The notes: generated by a model not told the origin, from the letters alone. A stretch of 53,582 bases of DNA from Prevotella sp. (GCA_031285625.1 JAITVV010000057.1:1-53582), one strand, 5' to 3'; shown: positions 7,544 through 16,428, numbered from the stretch's first letter. A program made the numbers and translations.

Positions 7544-9289
7544 ATGAATTGGAATTCGCACGAATTTATATGGCTCGACTGGGTGATTATTGTAGTCGGG
7601 ATACTGGCGGTAACATGGGCTGTCTGGCGTTCGATACAGAAAGATAAACGCCTGCAACAGGGTGCCAACAGCGAAGATTATCTGTTTGGTAAAGGTGAGC
7701 CGTGGTACATTATTGGTGCAGCTATCTTTGCTGCAAACATTGGCTCTGAACATCTTGTGGGGCTTGCCGGAACAGGCGCAAAATCCGGTGTTGGTATGGC
7801 GCACTGGGAGATGCAAGGATGGATGATACTTATTTTGGGTTGGCTTTTTGTGCCTTTCTACCAGCTTATGAACAATAAGATGGGGAAAATTATTACAATG
7901 CCTGATTTCCTTAAATATCGCTACACGCCTAAGACCGGTTCGTGGTTGTCCATTATCACTCTCATTGCCTATGTACTTACCAAAGTGAGTGTAACGGCAT
8001 TTACCGGAGGTATTTTTATGGAGAGCCTTCTGGGATTACCATTTTGGTATGGAGCTATCGGTCTGATAGTATTAACTGGTATCTTCACAGTTTTCGGCGG
8101 TATGAAGGGAGTGATGACGCTTTCGGCCATTCAGACCCCAATACTCATTATCGGCTCATTCCTTGTACTTTTCTTAGGGTTATCTGCGCTCGGAGGTGGT
8201 AGTATTGCCGAAGGCTGGACTGCAATGATGGACTTTGCAAAAACTCAGAATGTAGGAGCAGATGGTGTTGCATACGGTACAAACCACATGTTTCACTTTA
8301 GTACAGGTGACCCTTTGTATGATGATTATCCTGGATTTTGGGTATTTATAGGAGCATCTATTATAGGCTTTTGGTATTGGTGTACCGACCAACATATTGT
8401 TCAGCGTGTACTTGGACAACGCAAGGGGGAATCAAATGAGGTAGTGATGAAACGTGCGCGCAGAGGTACTATAGCTGCCGGCTATTTCAAGCTGCTTCCT
8501 GTTTTTATGTTTCTGATACCGGGTATGATTGCTGCTGCATTAGCGGCACGTCCAGACAGTGGCTTTACATTGGACGACCCCGATACCGCCTTTGGTTCAA
8601 TGGTTAAATTTGTGTTGCCTGCCGGTGTGAAGGGTATTGTTACCATCGGTTTTATATCTGCGTTGGTTGCTTCTTTGGCAGCATTCTTCAATTCCTGCGC
8701 TACACTGTTTACAGAAGATTTCTATAAACCAATGTTTAAAAATAAGAGCGAAACTACTTATGTTATGGTAGGTCGTATTGCAACAATGGTTGTTGTCGTA
8801 TTGGGTATTGTCTGGATACCTATCATGATGAGCCTTGGTAGCCTTTACGATTATCTGCAAGGTATACAGTCGCTGCTTGCTCCTGCAATGGTAGCTGTAT
8901 TTGCATTGGGTATATTCTCTAAACGGATTACGCCGAAGGCAGGTGAAGTGGGTATGATAGTAGGCTTTATTATTGGAATGGTACGTTTGCTGACTAATAT
9001 CTTTACAGATACAGGTAAGGCTGTAATGACAGGCGGACTCTGGGAAAGCACAACCTGGTTCTGGCAAACCAATTGGCTTATTTTTGAAATATGGCTGCTT
9101 GTCTTCATCATGTTGTTGATGGTTGTAGTATCGTTCTTCACTCCGAAGCCAACTGCTCAACAGATAGAGGCTATTACTTTCACAGATGACTATAAGAAAC
9201 AAATAGGGAAGAGCTGGAGCAAGTGGGATGTTATTGCCTCGCTTGGTGTAGTAGCTCTCTGCGGACTATTTTATTGGTATTTCTGGTAA
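7544..9289 (+). CDS. Sodium/solute symporter (SSS family), probable arabinose importer
   Basis: This 581-residue polytopic inner membrane protein has about 13-14 hydrophobic segments. The N-terminal region SEDYLFGKGEPWYIIGAAIFA followed by NIGSEHLVGLAGTGAKSG is characteristic of SGLT-like sodium/sugar symporters. GFWYWCTDQHIVQRVLGQR is another conserved block of the family. It is the last gene of the ara cluster and followed by strong terminators, so import of L-arabinose is the likely role. Substrate is inferred from context only, since the family also carries galactose, glucose and other sugars. The 93-base gap before it contains a duplicated AATTCTTAATTTA stretch. Confidence 0.88.
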   Translation: MNWNSHEFIWLDWVIIVVGILAVTWAVWRSIQKDKRLQQGANSEDYLFGKGEPWYIIGAAIFAANIGSEHLVGLAGTGAKSGVGMAHWEMQGWMILILGWLFVPFYQLMNNKMGKIITMPDFLKYRYTPKTGSWLSIITLIAYVLTKVSVTAFTGGIFMESLLGLPFWYGAIGLIVLTGIFTVFGGMKGVMTLSAIQTPILIIGSFLVLFLGLSALGGGSIAEGWTAMMDFAKTQNVGADGVAYGTNHMFHFSTGDPLYDDYPGFWVFIGASIIGFWYWCTDQHIVQRVLGQRKGESNEVVMKRARRGTIAAGYFKLLPVFMFLIPGMIAAALAARPDSGFTLDDPDTAFGSMVKFVLPAGVKGIVTIGFISALVASLAAFFNSCATLFTEDFYKPMFKNKSETTYVMVGRIATMVVVVLGIVWIPIMMSLGSLYDYLQGIQSLLAPAMVAVFALGIFSKRITPKAGEVGMIVGFIIGMVRLLTNIFTDTGKAVMTGGLWESTTWFWQTNWLIFEIWLLVFIMLLMVVVSFFTPKPTAQQIEAITFTDDYKKQIGKSWSKWDVIASLGVVALCGLFYWYFW

Positions 9290-9311
9290 TCAGATTATTT
9301 ATTTGGGAATT

Positions 9312-9338
9312 GTAGGGGCAGGCAAACCCTGCCCCTAC
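9312..9338. repeat. Perfect GC-rich hairpin, REP-like
   Basis: GTAGGGGCAGG (9312-9322) and CCTGCCCCTAC (9328-9338) form an 11-bp perfect stem with a CAAAC loop. It is far richer in GC than the surrounding DNA and lacks a T-run of its own. It resembles dispersed REP-type palindromes more than a terminator. Only one copy occurs here. Confidence 0.5.
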
Positions 9339-9350
9339 GGATACAATATG

Positions 9351-9385
9351 AAAAGAACTGTGCCAATTTCAGGCACAGTTCTTTT
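9351..9385. terminator. Bidirectional terminator
   Basis: AAAAGAACTGTGCC and GGCACAGTTCTTTT form a perfect 14-bp stem with a 7-base loop, with A- and T-runs at the two ends. It lies between the symporter gene on the plus strand and the convergent lipoprotein gene, and would serve both. Confidence 0.85.
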
Positions 9386-9412
9386 GCTATATATTCTTCA
9401 GAAGATAGCTTT

Positions 9413-9820
9413 TTATTTATGTACCCAAAGACTAGTTAATTTTAAGAAACCTCCAGTAGGTGTATAAGCATAAAAAGCTGCAGGATCGGGTCCGTAATTT
9501 GTTCCTGAGAAGATAACCTTTAACCCTTCTTTTTCATATTCTTTTGGTAATCCGCATGGTATATAGGTCAATCCTTTATTATCTTTAATAAGAACTATTT
9601 CCGTATCAGCATCTTTTACCTTATGGAAGATTATTTCACCTGAAAGTTTAGTGATTTTACCTAATTCATTTTGTCCTTCAGATATACAACTAAGGTCTTC
9701 TCCTTCCAGACTAACTTCTTTAAAATCCTCTATGTTAAAGTCATCGTCATCACTATCACATGATGTAAAAAATAATCCCGTGGATAAAAAGAATACGATA
9801 AGGAAATAATAAGTTTTCAT
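9413..9820 (-). CDS. Small hypothetical lipoprotein
   Basis: This 135-residue protein has a lipoprotein signal with lipobox LFFTSC (Cys20) followed at once by DSDDDDF. Such an acidic run directly after the cysteine is common on Bacteroidota lipoproteins and may favour surface export. The mature part has two cysteines (SCIS and YIPCGLP) and short beta-type stretches such as KITKLSGEIIFHKV, with a conserved-looking YIPCGLP segment. I do not recognise a named family. It is a single gene converging on the ara operon and shares the strong terminator with it. Confidence 0.7.
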   Translation of the reverse strand: MKTYYFLIVFFLSTGLFFTSCDSDDDDFNIEDFKEVSLEGEDLSCISEGQNELGKITKLSGEIIFHKVKDADTEIVLIKDNKGLTYIPCGLPKEYEKEGLKVIFSGTNYGPDPAAFYAYTPTGGFLKLTSLWVHK

Positions 9821-9928
9821 AATAAATAATTTATTGGTTCTATATAATATGATGCATGATGATGTTATAAAGTTGCAAGAGCTATATTATTTCATTTTGT
9901 CAAGATTCCCTTATTACAATATTTTTTA

Positions 9929-9936
9929 TACTTTTG
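9929..9936 (+). promoter_or_regulatory. -7 box for the yebC-family gene
   Basis: TACTTTTG matches TAnnTTTG. No TTTG lies at the usual 19-21 base distance upstream. Transcription would start near 9943, about 33 bases before the ATG. Confidence 0.45.
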
Positions 9937-9975
9937 CATAGCTGAAAAAATAGATTAACGATTATATAAATATTT

Positions 9976-10704
9976 ATGGGAAGAGCGTTTGAATACCGCA
10001 AAGCGACAAAGCTGAAACGCTGGGGAAATATGGCCCGCGTATTTACAAAACTAGGGAGACAAATCACTATAGCTGCTAAAGAGGGTGGTCCGGAACCGGA
10101 TACAAATCCTCGTCTTCGTGTACTGATGCAACAGGCGAAGAAAGAGAACATGCCTAAAGAAAATGTAGAACGCGCGATAAAGAAAGCCATATCGAAAGAT
10201 GAGGCAGACTATAAAGAAGTTGTATATGAAGGATATGGCCCATTTGGTATTGCAATAGTTGTAGAAACAGCTACCGATAACCCTACCCGTACAGTTGCAA
10301 ATGTGCGTAGCTACTTTAATAAACATAACGGTTCATTGGGTACATCCGGTAGTCTCGAATTCCTGTTCGATCATAAATGTGTATTCAAAATTGCACCCAA
10401 AGAAGGTGTTTCTCTTGAAGACCTTGAACTTGAACTGATCGATTATGGTGTAGATGAATTAGGCGAAGATGGCGATGATATAATCTTATATGGAGAATTC
10501 AAGTCGTATTCAGAAATACAAAAGTATTTGGAAGAAAATGGTTTCGAAATTCATAGTGCCGAATTTGAACGGATACCAAATGATTTGAAGGAGATAACCA
10601 AAGAGCAACAAGAACAAATTCAGAAACTACTTGACAAGTTTGATGATGATGATGATGTTCAGAATGTCTTCCATAATATGAAGGAAGATTTTGAAGAGGA
10701 ATAA
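9976..10704 (+). CDS. YebC/PmpR (TACO1-like) family protein
   Basis: The protein of 242 residues matches the YebC family across its length (usual size about 240-250). Recognisable parts are the basic N-terminus with KRWGNMARVFTKLGRQITIA, then NPRLRVLMQQAKKENMPKEN and VVYEGYGPFGIAIVVE, and the acidic C-terminal domain. Members were first annotated as DNA-binding regulators, and more recent work links them to relief of ribosome stalling at polyproline; the sequence alone does not separate these roles. It is cytoplasmic and monocistronic, with a -7 box upstream and a perfect terminator hairpin after the stop. Confidence 0.92.
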   Translation: MGRAFEYRKATKLKRWGNMARVFTKLGRQITIAAKEGGPEPDTNPRLRVLMQQAKKENMPKENVERAIKKAISKDEADYKEVVYEGYGPFGIAIVVETATDNPTRTVANVRSYFNKHNGSLGTSGSLEFLFDHKCVFKIAPKEGVSLEDLELELIDYGVDELGEDGDDIILYGEFKSYSEIQKYLEENGFEIHSAEFERIPNDLKEITKEQQEQIQKLLDKFDDDDDVQNVFHNMKEDFEEE

Positions 10705-10720
10705 TATAATTATATAATAA

Positions 10721-10752
10721 AATGAGCTGTAACTATTACAGCTCATTTTTTA
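10721..10752. terminator. Bidirectional terminator
   Basis: AATGAGCTGTAA (10721-10732) and TTACAGCTCATT (10736-10747) form a perfect 12-bp stem with a CTA loop and a following T-run. It sits between the YebC-family gene and the convergent transglutaminase-like gene. Confidence 0.85.
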
Positions 10753-10753
10753 T

Positions 10754-11857
10754 TTAGATGGGAGATCTATAAAAGTCGAGTATAGAATTTGTATATAAAC
10801 AATAGTCTATGGGAAATTTTCTTTGAAAAATGGTTGGCTTTTTTGCTCCTTTAGGCACAAGCATTAATTCAGATTTATCATTAATTGTAATTCTCTTATC
10901 CTTGGGGATATTCTCTCTATTGTCAAATTTATAAGAGAAATAATATAAATAGGAATAAATCCAGGCTTCATACTGATATTTATTTAATTCCTTATTGTTG
11001 GTTAGAATTTCTATATCACATTTATCAGTTATTGCTTTTTGGAATTCAACTGCATTTAATGGTTTTCCTTTTGACCAAGGAATAGCATCCCACTGAGGAT
11101 CTACCATTATCCACTTGTTCATATCTTTTAGGAATACTTCCATGACAACATGCCCGGCTCCGGATGGTGTTGATTCTGCATTTTTTGTTTTTAGTGATAG
11201 TGTGCGTGAAGGTAAACCAATTGCGTTTAAACAAGCTGTAGTCACTATTCCATATTCAACGCAACGAAATCGTTGACCTGCTTTTACCTCATTTAGTATA
11301 TATAGTGCATCATTTTGTTTAGGTGTATTGTATCCGTCATGCTCCCACAATCCGTGCACCCACGAAGCTATGGCCTTGACTTTTTCAAGATCATTTTTTG
11401 CTGTAGAAGCAATGCTATCAATTGGATAATTTGCTTTTAGTTTTTCTAAATATGAATTATTTAGTCCACTTTCATAGGCGAAGTGAAGATCAGTATTTTT
11501 ATTTATTGAGTCAAAATTTATTTGTTCAATTTCTATGCCATTACGAATAATTAAGACGAACGGATACATATCTTTTTTTTGTATTCTGAAAGTAAATTCT
11601 GTGTTGATAGGTATTTGTGTCTTAATACTATCTATATCTGAGTAAATTGTAAAATTAAGTGGATTCACAATAATTGGAATCCGAAGTGTGTCATTCTGAT
11701 ACTCAGACAACGGAATCTCTTCTTCTGAGATCGCTCCATTAACTGATACTCTTATTTTTTCAGTACTGGTTCTTAAAATTGCAATATCATTTGTTTGAGC
11801 AATAGAATGTGATATTGCAGAAATTATAATAGAAAGTGTTAATATAATTTTTCTCAT
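10754..11857 (-). CDS. Secreted transglutaminase-like domain protein
   Basis: This 367-residue protein has a signal peptide (about 1-20, SIA|Q), a beta-rich N-terminal region (about 25-125), and a transglutaminase-like core (about 155-260). The papain-like triad is visible as Cys199 in RFRCVEYG, His236 in GAGHVVMEVF and Asp253 in WIMVDPQWD. Bacterial members can be cysteine proteases, transglutaminases or catalytically idle binding domains, and the partner or substrate here is unknown. Because of the signal peptide it acts outside the cytoplasm. It is monocistronic and converges on the YebC-family gene. Confidence 0.82.
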   Translation of the reverse strand: MRKIILTLSIIISAISHSIAQTNDIAILRTSTEKIRVSVNGAISEEEIPLSEYQNDTLRIPIIVNPLNFTIYSDIDSIKTQIPINTEFTFRIQKKDMYPFVLIIRNGIEIEQINFDSINKNTDLHFAYESGLNNSYLEKLKANYPIDSIASTAKNDLEKVKAIASWVHGLWEHDGYNTPKQNDALYILNEVKAGQRFRCVEYGIVTTACLNAIGLPSRTLSLKTKNAESTPSGAGHVVMEVFLKDMNKWIMVDPQWDAIPWSKGKPLNAVEFQKAITDKCDIEILTNNKELNKYQYEAWIYSYLYYFSYKFDNRENIPKDKRITINDKSELMLVPKGAKKPTIFQRKFPIDYCLYTNSILDFYRSPI

Positions 11858-12091
11858 AATTTGTATGTATTTTTAATATGACGACTCAATACAAAAAATG
11901 TTACAAGAATTTATAAGAAAAGTTGTTTTTTGAAAGAAGTTAATTATTTTATAATAGAATCTACATTTCCAAATGGAAAGTAATAATTTAAACAAATCAG
12001 ATTTTAGCTGTTTGGATCTATTTGTGTTTTGTTTAAATGATGGTTAATCTATAATATTTTTTATAGAATGTGTTTTTACGCTATATCTTTC

Positions 12092-12099
12092 TATCTTTG
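12092..12099 (+). promoter_or_regulatory. -7 box for the Ste24-like protease gene
   Basis: TATCTTTG matches TAnnTTTG, with the predicted transcript start near 12106. This places the true start codon at 12115 and rules out an in-frame ATG at 12070, which lies upstream of the promoter. Confidence 0.6.
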
Positions 12100-12114
12100 C
12101 ACCAAAAATACTTT

Positions 12115-13341
12115 ATGTCACTTTACTTAATTACTATACTCCTCATTGTAGTTTTAGATTTTCTGTGGTCTCAGTACCTATCTTATAGGAACCGTAGACG
12201 AATGAGTCCGGATATTCCTCAACAATTGGAAGGTATATATGATAAGGAAGAATATGCAAAGCAACAAGCATACCAAAAAGTTAATAGCCGTTTTGGTATA
12301 TATACCAGCTTGTTTTCTTTTATTATTTTGTTGATTGTCTTAGTATTTGGGCTATTTGGGTGGCTTGATGAATTGTTGAGGCAATATATAGATAATGAGG
12401 TATTCTTAACACTTGCTTTCTTTGGAGTTATCTATATTGTAAATGATATAATTTCTCTGCCCTTTGGCTATTATGTTACTTTCGTTATCGAAGAACGTTT
12501 TGGATTTAATAAATCTACAAAAAGGATGTTTTGGCTCGATCACTTAAAAGGATTATTACTTGCTATCATTTTAGGTGGTATTGTTACGGCTCTTATTGTA
12601 TGGTTGTATGGTACGTTGGGTGAGTATGCATGGCTTTGCGCATGGGGTGTAATAACTGCTTTCTCTTTATTTATGACTCTGTTTTATTCGAATATAATAG
12701 TACCACTATTTAATAGACAAACTCCATTGGAGGCAGGTGAATTACGTGATGCGATTGAAGCTTTTGCACAGAAGGCAGGATTTGCTGTCAATAATATTTA
12801 CGTAATGGATGCCTCAAAACGCTCAACGAAGGCAAATGCGTATTTTACCGGCTTTGGCAGAAAAAAAAGGATTGTTTTATTTGATACTCTTATCAACGAT
12901 CTGGATACAGGAGAGATTGTTGCGGTTTTGGCTCACGAGATAGGGCACTATAAGAGAAAGCATACACTGCAGGGTATGTTTATATCTGTTTGTTATACCG
13001 GAATTATGCTTTTCTTATTGTCTTGGTTTTTGGATAATGAAAATATTGCGGTAGCGCTTGGTGGAAAAACGGCATCATTTCATTTAGGTCTGATCGCTTT
13101 TTCTGTACTGTTTACACCCTTCTCTCTGCTTATAGGTACTTTGTCTGGTATCCTTAGCCGTAGGAATGAGTATCAGGCCGATGCCTATGCTGCAGATTTT
13201 AAACTGGCTGATTTATTGATCAGTGGGTTAAAGAAATTGTCAGTTAAGTCTCTTAGTAATCTTAACCCTGATCCGTTATATGTATTTTTTCATTATTCTC
13301 ATCCGACATTACTTCAACGTATGGAGGCTTTGAAGAAATAA
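12115..13341 (+). CDS. M48 family (Ste24/CAAX prenyl protease 1-like) membrane metalloprotease
   Basis: The protein is 408 residues with several hydrophobic segments (about 1-20, 65-85, 95-115, 145-168, 175-195, 290-310 and 325-345). The zinc motif HEIGH (His274, Glu275, His278) lies in VLAHEIGHYKRKH, and a third ligand glutamate is expected in the SRRNEYQADAYA segment. The size and layout match Ste24-type endopeptidases rather than the shorter HtpX. In bacteria these are thought to act in membrane protein quality control; prenyl-protein processing is not expected. I place the start at 12115 because a good -7 box lies at 12092-12099, inside the longer reading frame. Confidence 0.88.
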   Translation: MSLYLITILLIVVLDFLWSQYLSYRNRRRMSPDIPQQLEGIYDKEEYAKQQAYQKVNSRFGIYTSLFSFIILLIVLVFGLFGWLDELLRQYIDNEVFLTLAFFGVIYIVNDIISLPFGYYVTFVIEERFGFNKSTKRMFWLDHLKGLLLAIILGGIVTALIVWLYGTLGEYAWLCAWGVITAFSLFMTLFYSNIIVPLFNRQTPLEAGELRDAIEAFAQKAGFAVNNIYVMDASKRSTKANAYFTGFGRKKRIVLFDTLINDLDTGEIVAVLAHEIGHYKRKHTLQGMFISVCYTGIMLFLLSWFLDNENIAVALGGKTASFHLGLIAFSVLFTPFSLLIGTLSGILSRRNEYQADAYAADFKLADLLISGLKKLSVKSLSNLNPDPLYVFFHYSHPTLLQRMEALKK

Positions 13342-13407
13342 TTACAATTATTGAATTAAACCTTTAGTCCGATTTATATTCTTAGTAATAAAGGAAAATG
13401 CAATATT

Positions 13408-14196
13408 ATGAAAAAATATATTATCCTATTAGCTGTTATTCTGATCTCATTAAATACTACAGCTCAGATTTTTGGTTATAAGTCTGGAGATCGTAATAGA
13501 AAATATAAAAAAGAGAATGTTGTTACTGATATCAGGGGAGATTTTTTATATGAAAACTCTGATGGAGTAAAAGCGTCGTTATCGACAGATATTTTTGGAA
13601 ATAAGGTATACAAAGACAACCGAAATAATGAAGTCACTTATTCGAAGGAAATATGGAGCGATATTTTTCCTGAATACAAAGCTAATGAGAAACGTATTCT
13701 TATCTGGCTGGCAAATGCTTTTTATGAAACAAAAGATATAAAGGAAAAGTATAAACGGAATATTCATGGAGATTTGGAATATGAAAATAATATTGGGCTG
13801 AAAGCCTCTCTGTCGAAAAATATCTTTGACGAAGGAATTTATAAGGATAATCAGAACAATGAAATAAAATATTCGAAAGAATATTGGACAGAAATCTTAA
13901 ATGATTTTGATAATAAGGATGTGCAGGTATTTTTCTGGATGATGGACCGATGTCATGATATAAAGAATTTTAAAGAAGAGTATCGTATTGATATTTTTGG
14001 TTATCAGCAATATAAAGATGGATCGGGAAGAACAGCATCCTTGTCGAAGGATATATTTGATAAAATTATTTATAAGGATAATAATGGTAATAAAATAGAA
14101 TATACGGAAGATCGGTGGCGTCGTTTTGTTAAACGTCATAAATCCGAAAAGAAGGCATTTATAGATCTTGTTCAAGAAAATTTGTCGAATAATTGA
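13408..14196 (+). CDS. Secreted protein with three 77-residue tandem repeats
   Basis: This 262-residue protein has a signal peptide (about 1-19, NTTA|Q) and is otherwise built of three similar units at about 41-115, 118-192 and 194-259. Each unit carries KASLS(T/K)xIF or TASLSKDIF (starting at residues 55, 132 and 209, exactly 77 apart), then YKDNxxNE/K and YS/TxxxW. The repeats alternate predicted beta strands and a helix. I do not recognise the family. It follows the Ste24-like protease by 66 bases on the same strand, but no functional link is evident. A terminator follows at 14232. Confidence 0.75.
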   Translation: MKKYIILLAVILISLNTTAQIFGYKSGDRNRKYKKENVVTDIRGDFLYENSDGVKASLSTDIFGNKVYKDNRNNEVTYSKEIWSDIFPEYKANEKRILIWLANAFYETKDIKEKYKRNIHGDLEYENNIGLKASLSKNIFDEGIYKDNQNNEIKYSKEYWTEILNDFDNKDVQVFFWMMDRCHDIKNFKEEYRIDIFGYQQYKDGSGRTASLSKDIFDKIIYKDNNGNKIEYTEDRWRRFVKRHKSEKKAFIDLVQENLSNN

Positions 14197-14231
14197 ATTC
14201 CATTTATGGAATTTGATTCCTTTTAATATCT

Positions 14232-14268
14232 ATAAAGTACAAATGTAAATTCGTACTTTATTTTTTTA
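14232..14268 (+). terminator. Rho-independent terminator
   Basis: ATAAAGTAC (14232-14240) pairs with GTACTTTAT (14253-14261) across a 12-base loop, followed by a run of seven Ts. It ends the transcript of the triple-repeat protein gene. Confidence 0.75.
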
Positions 14269-14318
14269 TAGATGTTCAACTTAGTTGTCAGGTTGCAAAA
14301 TCCTTAATACAAAATAAT

Positions 14319-15074
14319 ATGAAGAAATTACTATTGCTGGCATTTGTTTCTTTTTTAGCATTTCCTCTTTTTTCGCAGGAAACCATTCATATCATGGTTG
14401 CACTTTGTGATAATAAATACCAGGGCATAGTGAAGGTACCCAAAGGGATTGGTAACGGACAAGACCCTCATACCAATTTGTATTGGGGGTGTGGTTATGG
14501 TATCCGAACTCACTTCAAAAAAAGTGTAGACTGGAAAGAGGTAAAACGATATAAAGTTGATGATATTTGCTTAGAGCGGATAGTCTTTAAGCATAAAACA
14601 AAAAATTACTATCTTGTGGCAGATGCATATGATGGAAAATATATAAGCGATTGCACTATCGACTTTCTCGAATCATGTGCAGGAAGCAAAAAAGATACAT
14701 TGATGGTAAATAATACAAAAATAGGACTTCATGGAAACGCTAAGCTTGTAGCATATATTGGGCATAATGGATTAATGGATTTCTCTTTAGCAAATACATA
14801 TAAAAATACAGATGGAGAACAGCGTGATGCTATTATCCTTGCATGTTATAGTAAGAGATACTTTGCGCCTTATCTGCAATCAGCAAAAGCTAATCCTGTG
14901 CTTTGGTCTACACACCTGATGAGCCCCGAAGCATATACAATACACGATGCACTAGCCGTTTATATAAACGGAGGATCTGGTGCTGCTATACGCGAAGCTG
15001 CCGCTACAGCCTATAATAAATATCAGAAATGCGGGATGAAAGGGGCACGGGGATTACTGGTCACGGGTTTTTAA
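14319..15074 (+). CDS. Secreted protein with caspase-like His/Cys pattern
   Basis: This 251-residue protein has a signal peptide (about 1-19, PLFS|Q). Two segments stand out: VAYIGHNGLMDFSL (His149) and DAIILACYSKRYF (Cys176). A hydrophobic strand ending in GH-x-G, followed about 25 residues later by a hydrophobic strand ending in AC-x-S, is the catalytic dyad pattern of clan CD cysteine peptidases (caspase, gingipain, clostripain type). The assignment is inferred from this pattern only, and a non-catalytic relative is possible. Several further cysteines (30, 58, 84, 112, 120, 238) could form disulfides in the periplasm. It appears monocistronic, with no clear partner gene. Confidence 0.65.
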   Translation: MKKLLLLAFVSFLAFPLFSQETIHIMVALCDNKYQGIVKVPKGIGNGQDPHTNLYWGCGYGIRTHFKKSVDWKEVKRYKVDDICLERIVFKHKTKNYYLVADAYDGKYISDCTIDFLESCAGSKKDTLMVNNTKIGLHGNAKLVAYIGHNGLMDFSLANTYKNTDGEQRDAIILACYSKRYFAPYLQSAKANPVLWSTHLMSPEAYTIHDALAVYINGGSGAAIREAAATAYNKYQKCGMKGARGLLVTGF

Positions 15075-15113
15075 TAAATATTAGTAATAGAAATAAATGA
15101 TATAAATAAACTG

Positions 15114-15145
15114 TTTCGAAGGGTATAATTTATATTGTACATTTG
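15114..15145 (+). promoter_or_regulatory. cinA promoter
   Basis: TACATTTG at 15138-15145 matches the -7 consensus, and TTTC at 15114-15117 is a one-mismatch -33 element at 20-base spacing. Transcription would start near 15152, about 30 bases before the ATG. Confidence 0.55.
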
Positions 15146-15182
15146 CATGCTAATGAAAAAAATGTCAATAACTACATAAACA

Positions 15183-16409
15183 ATGAAAGCAGCAATAATT
15201 ACAATAGGTGATGAAATCCTTATCGGACAGATCGTAGATACTAACTCAGCCTGGATGGCGGGCAAACTTACACTGGCGGGTTTCGAAGTAGAAGAAATGC
15301 AGTCGATTGGTGATGATGCCCAACAAATAAAAAATACGATAAATGATGCTTTTCAACGTGTTGATGTTATTCTTATGACGGGCGGTTTAGGACCAACAAA
15401 AGATGATATAACAAAGAAAACCCTTTGTGAATATTTTGGCACCGAACTTGTTTTCAATGATTCGGTTTTAGAAAATATACAAAATGTTATATCTAGTTTT
15501 ACAACTTTAAATGAATTAACACGCAATCAGGCTTATGTGCCTAAAGATTGTACAGTTATTCAAAATAGGGTAGGTACAGCTCCTATTACATGGTTCGATT
15601 ATAGTGGAAAGGTGCTAGTGTCTATGCCCGGTGTACCCTATGAAATGCGGTATGTAATGGAAAATGAAATTGTTCCCCGGTTACAGGATAAGTTTGATCC
15701 TGAAGCATATCTTAAACGTGTATTCATTGTAAAAGGCTATACCGAATCAGCTTTAGCGATGTATATTGCCGATTTTGAGGATAATTTGCCGGAAGGGTTT
15801 GGCTTGGCATATTTACCTTCACTGGGTTTGATGAAGTTGCGTCTGTTTGTGAGGGGAGAACACCGTTCGCAAGAGTTGGATGAACAGGTGAAAAAGTTGC
15901 AGGGAATACTAGGTGATGCGATTATTGCCGAGAAAGATATTACAATAGAGAAAATATTATCTGAAAGACTGTTTGAGAAGGGGCTCACTATTGGTACTGC
16001 CGAGAGTTGTACCGGTGGAAATATAGCACATATGATAACATCCATGCCGGGTTCATCCCGTTATTTTAAGGGGTCTGTGGTATCATACGCTAATGAAGAG
16101 AAAATAAACATTTTACATGTTGCTGAAGATTCTCTGAACAAGTTTGGGGCTGTAAGTGAAGCCGTTGCCATAGAAATGGCTAGGGGAGCACAACGTGTGT
16201 TGAATGTAGATTGCTCCATAGCCACTACCGGTATTGCCGGGCCCGATGGAGGTACAGAAGAGAAGCCTGTAGGTACTGTGTGGATATGTACAATATATAA
16301 AGATAAATGTATAGCAAAAAAATATCAGCTAGGAAGATATAGGGAGGCCAATATCATGCGTGCCTCTAATAATGGTATGTTACAATTGTTGGATATGATT
16401 GAGGAATAA
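15183..16409 (+). CDS. cinA: CinA family protein (damage/competence-inducible protein A, PncC-like C-terminus)
   Basis: This 408-residue protein has the standard two-domain form. The N-terminal MoCF-like domain (about 1-170) contains LMTGGLGPTKDDITK near residue 65 and is linked to ADP-ribose pyrophosphatase activity in the family. The C-terminal domain (about 255-405) carries GTAESCTGGNIAHMIT and ATTGIAGPDGGTEEKP, the nicotinamide-nucleotide amidase signature. The likely role is repair or recycling of pyridine nucleotides in the cytoplasm. Its own promoter lies upstream, and the next gene begins 19 bases after its stop. Confidence 0.94.
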   Translation: MKAAIITIGDEILIGQIVDTNSAWMAGKLTLAGFEVEEMQSIGDDAQQIKNTINDAFQRVDVILMTGGLGPTKDDITKKTLCEYFGTELVFNDSVLENIQNVISSFTTLNELTRNQAYVPKDCTVIQNRVGTAPITWFDYSGKVLVSMPGVPYEMRYVMENEIVPRLQDKFDPEAYLKRVFIVKGYTESALAMYIADFEDNLPEGFGLAYLPSLGLMKLRLFVRGEHRSQELDEQVKKLQGILGDAIIAEKDITIEKILSERLFEKGLTIGTAESCTGGNIAHMITSMPGSSRYFKGSVVSYANEEKINILHVAEDSLNKFGAVSEAVAIEMARGAQRVLNVDCSIATTGIAGPDGGTEEKPVGTVWICTIYKDKCIAKKYQLGRYREANIMRASNNGMLQLLDMIEE

Positions 16410-16428
16410 TTCATATACTATCTATACT

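Noticed and set aside
8597-9202. 201-residue minus-strand open frame inside the symporter gene
   Set aside because: Antisense to the symporter and with low-complexity composition unlike a real protein.
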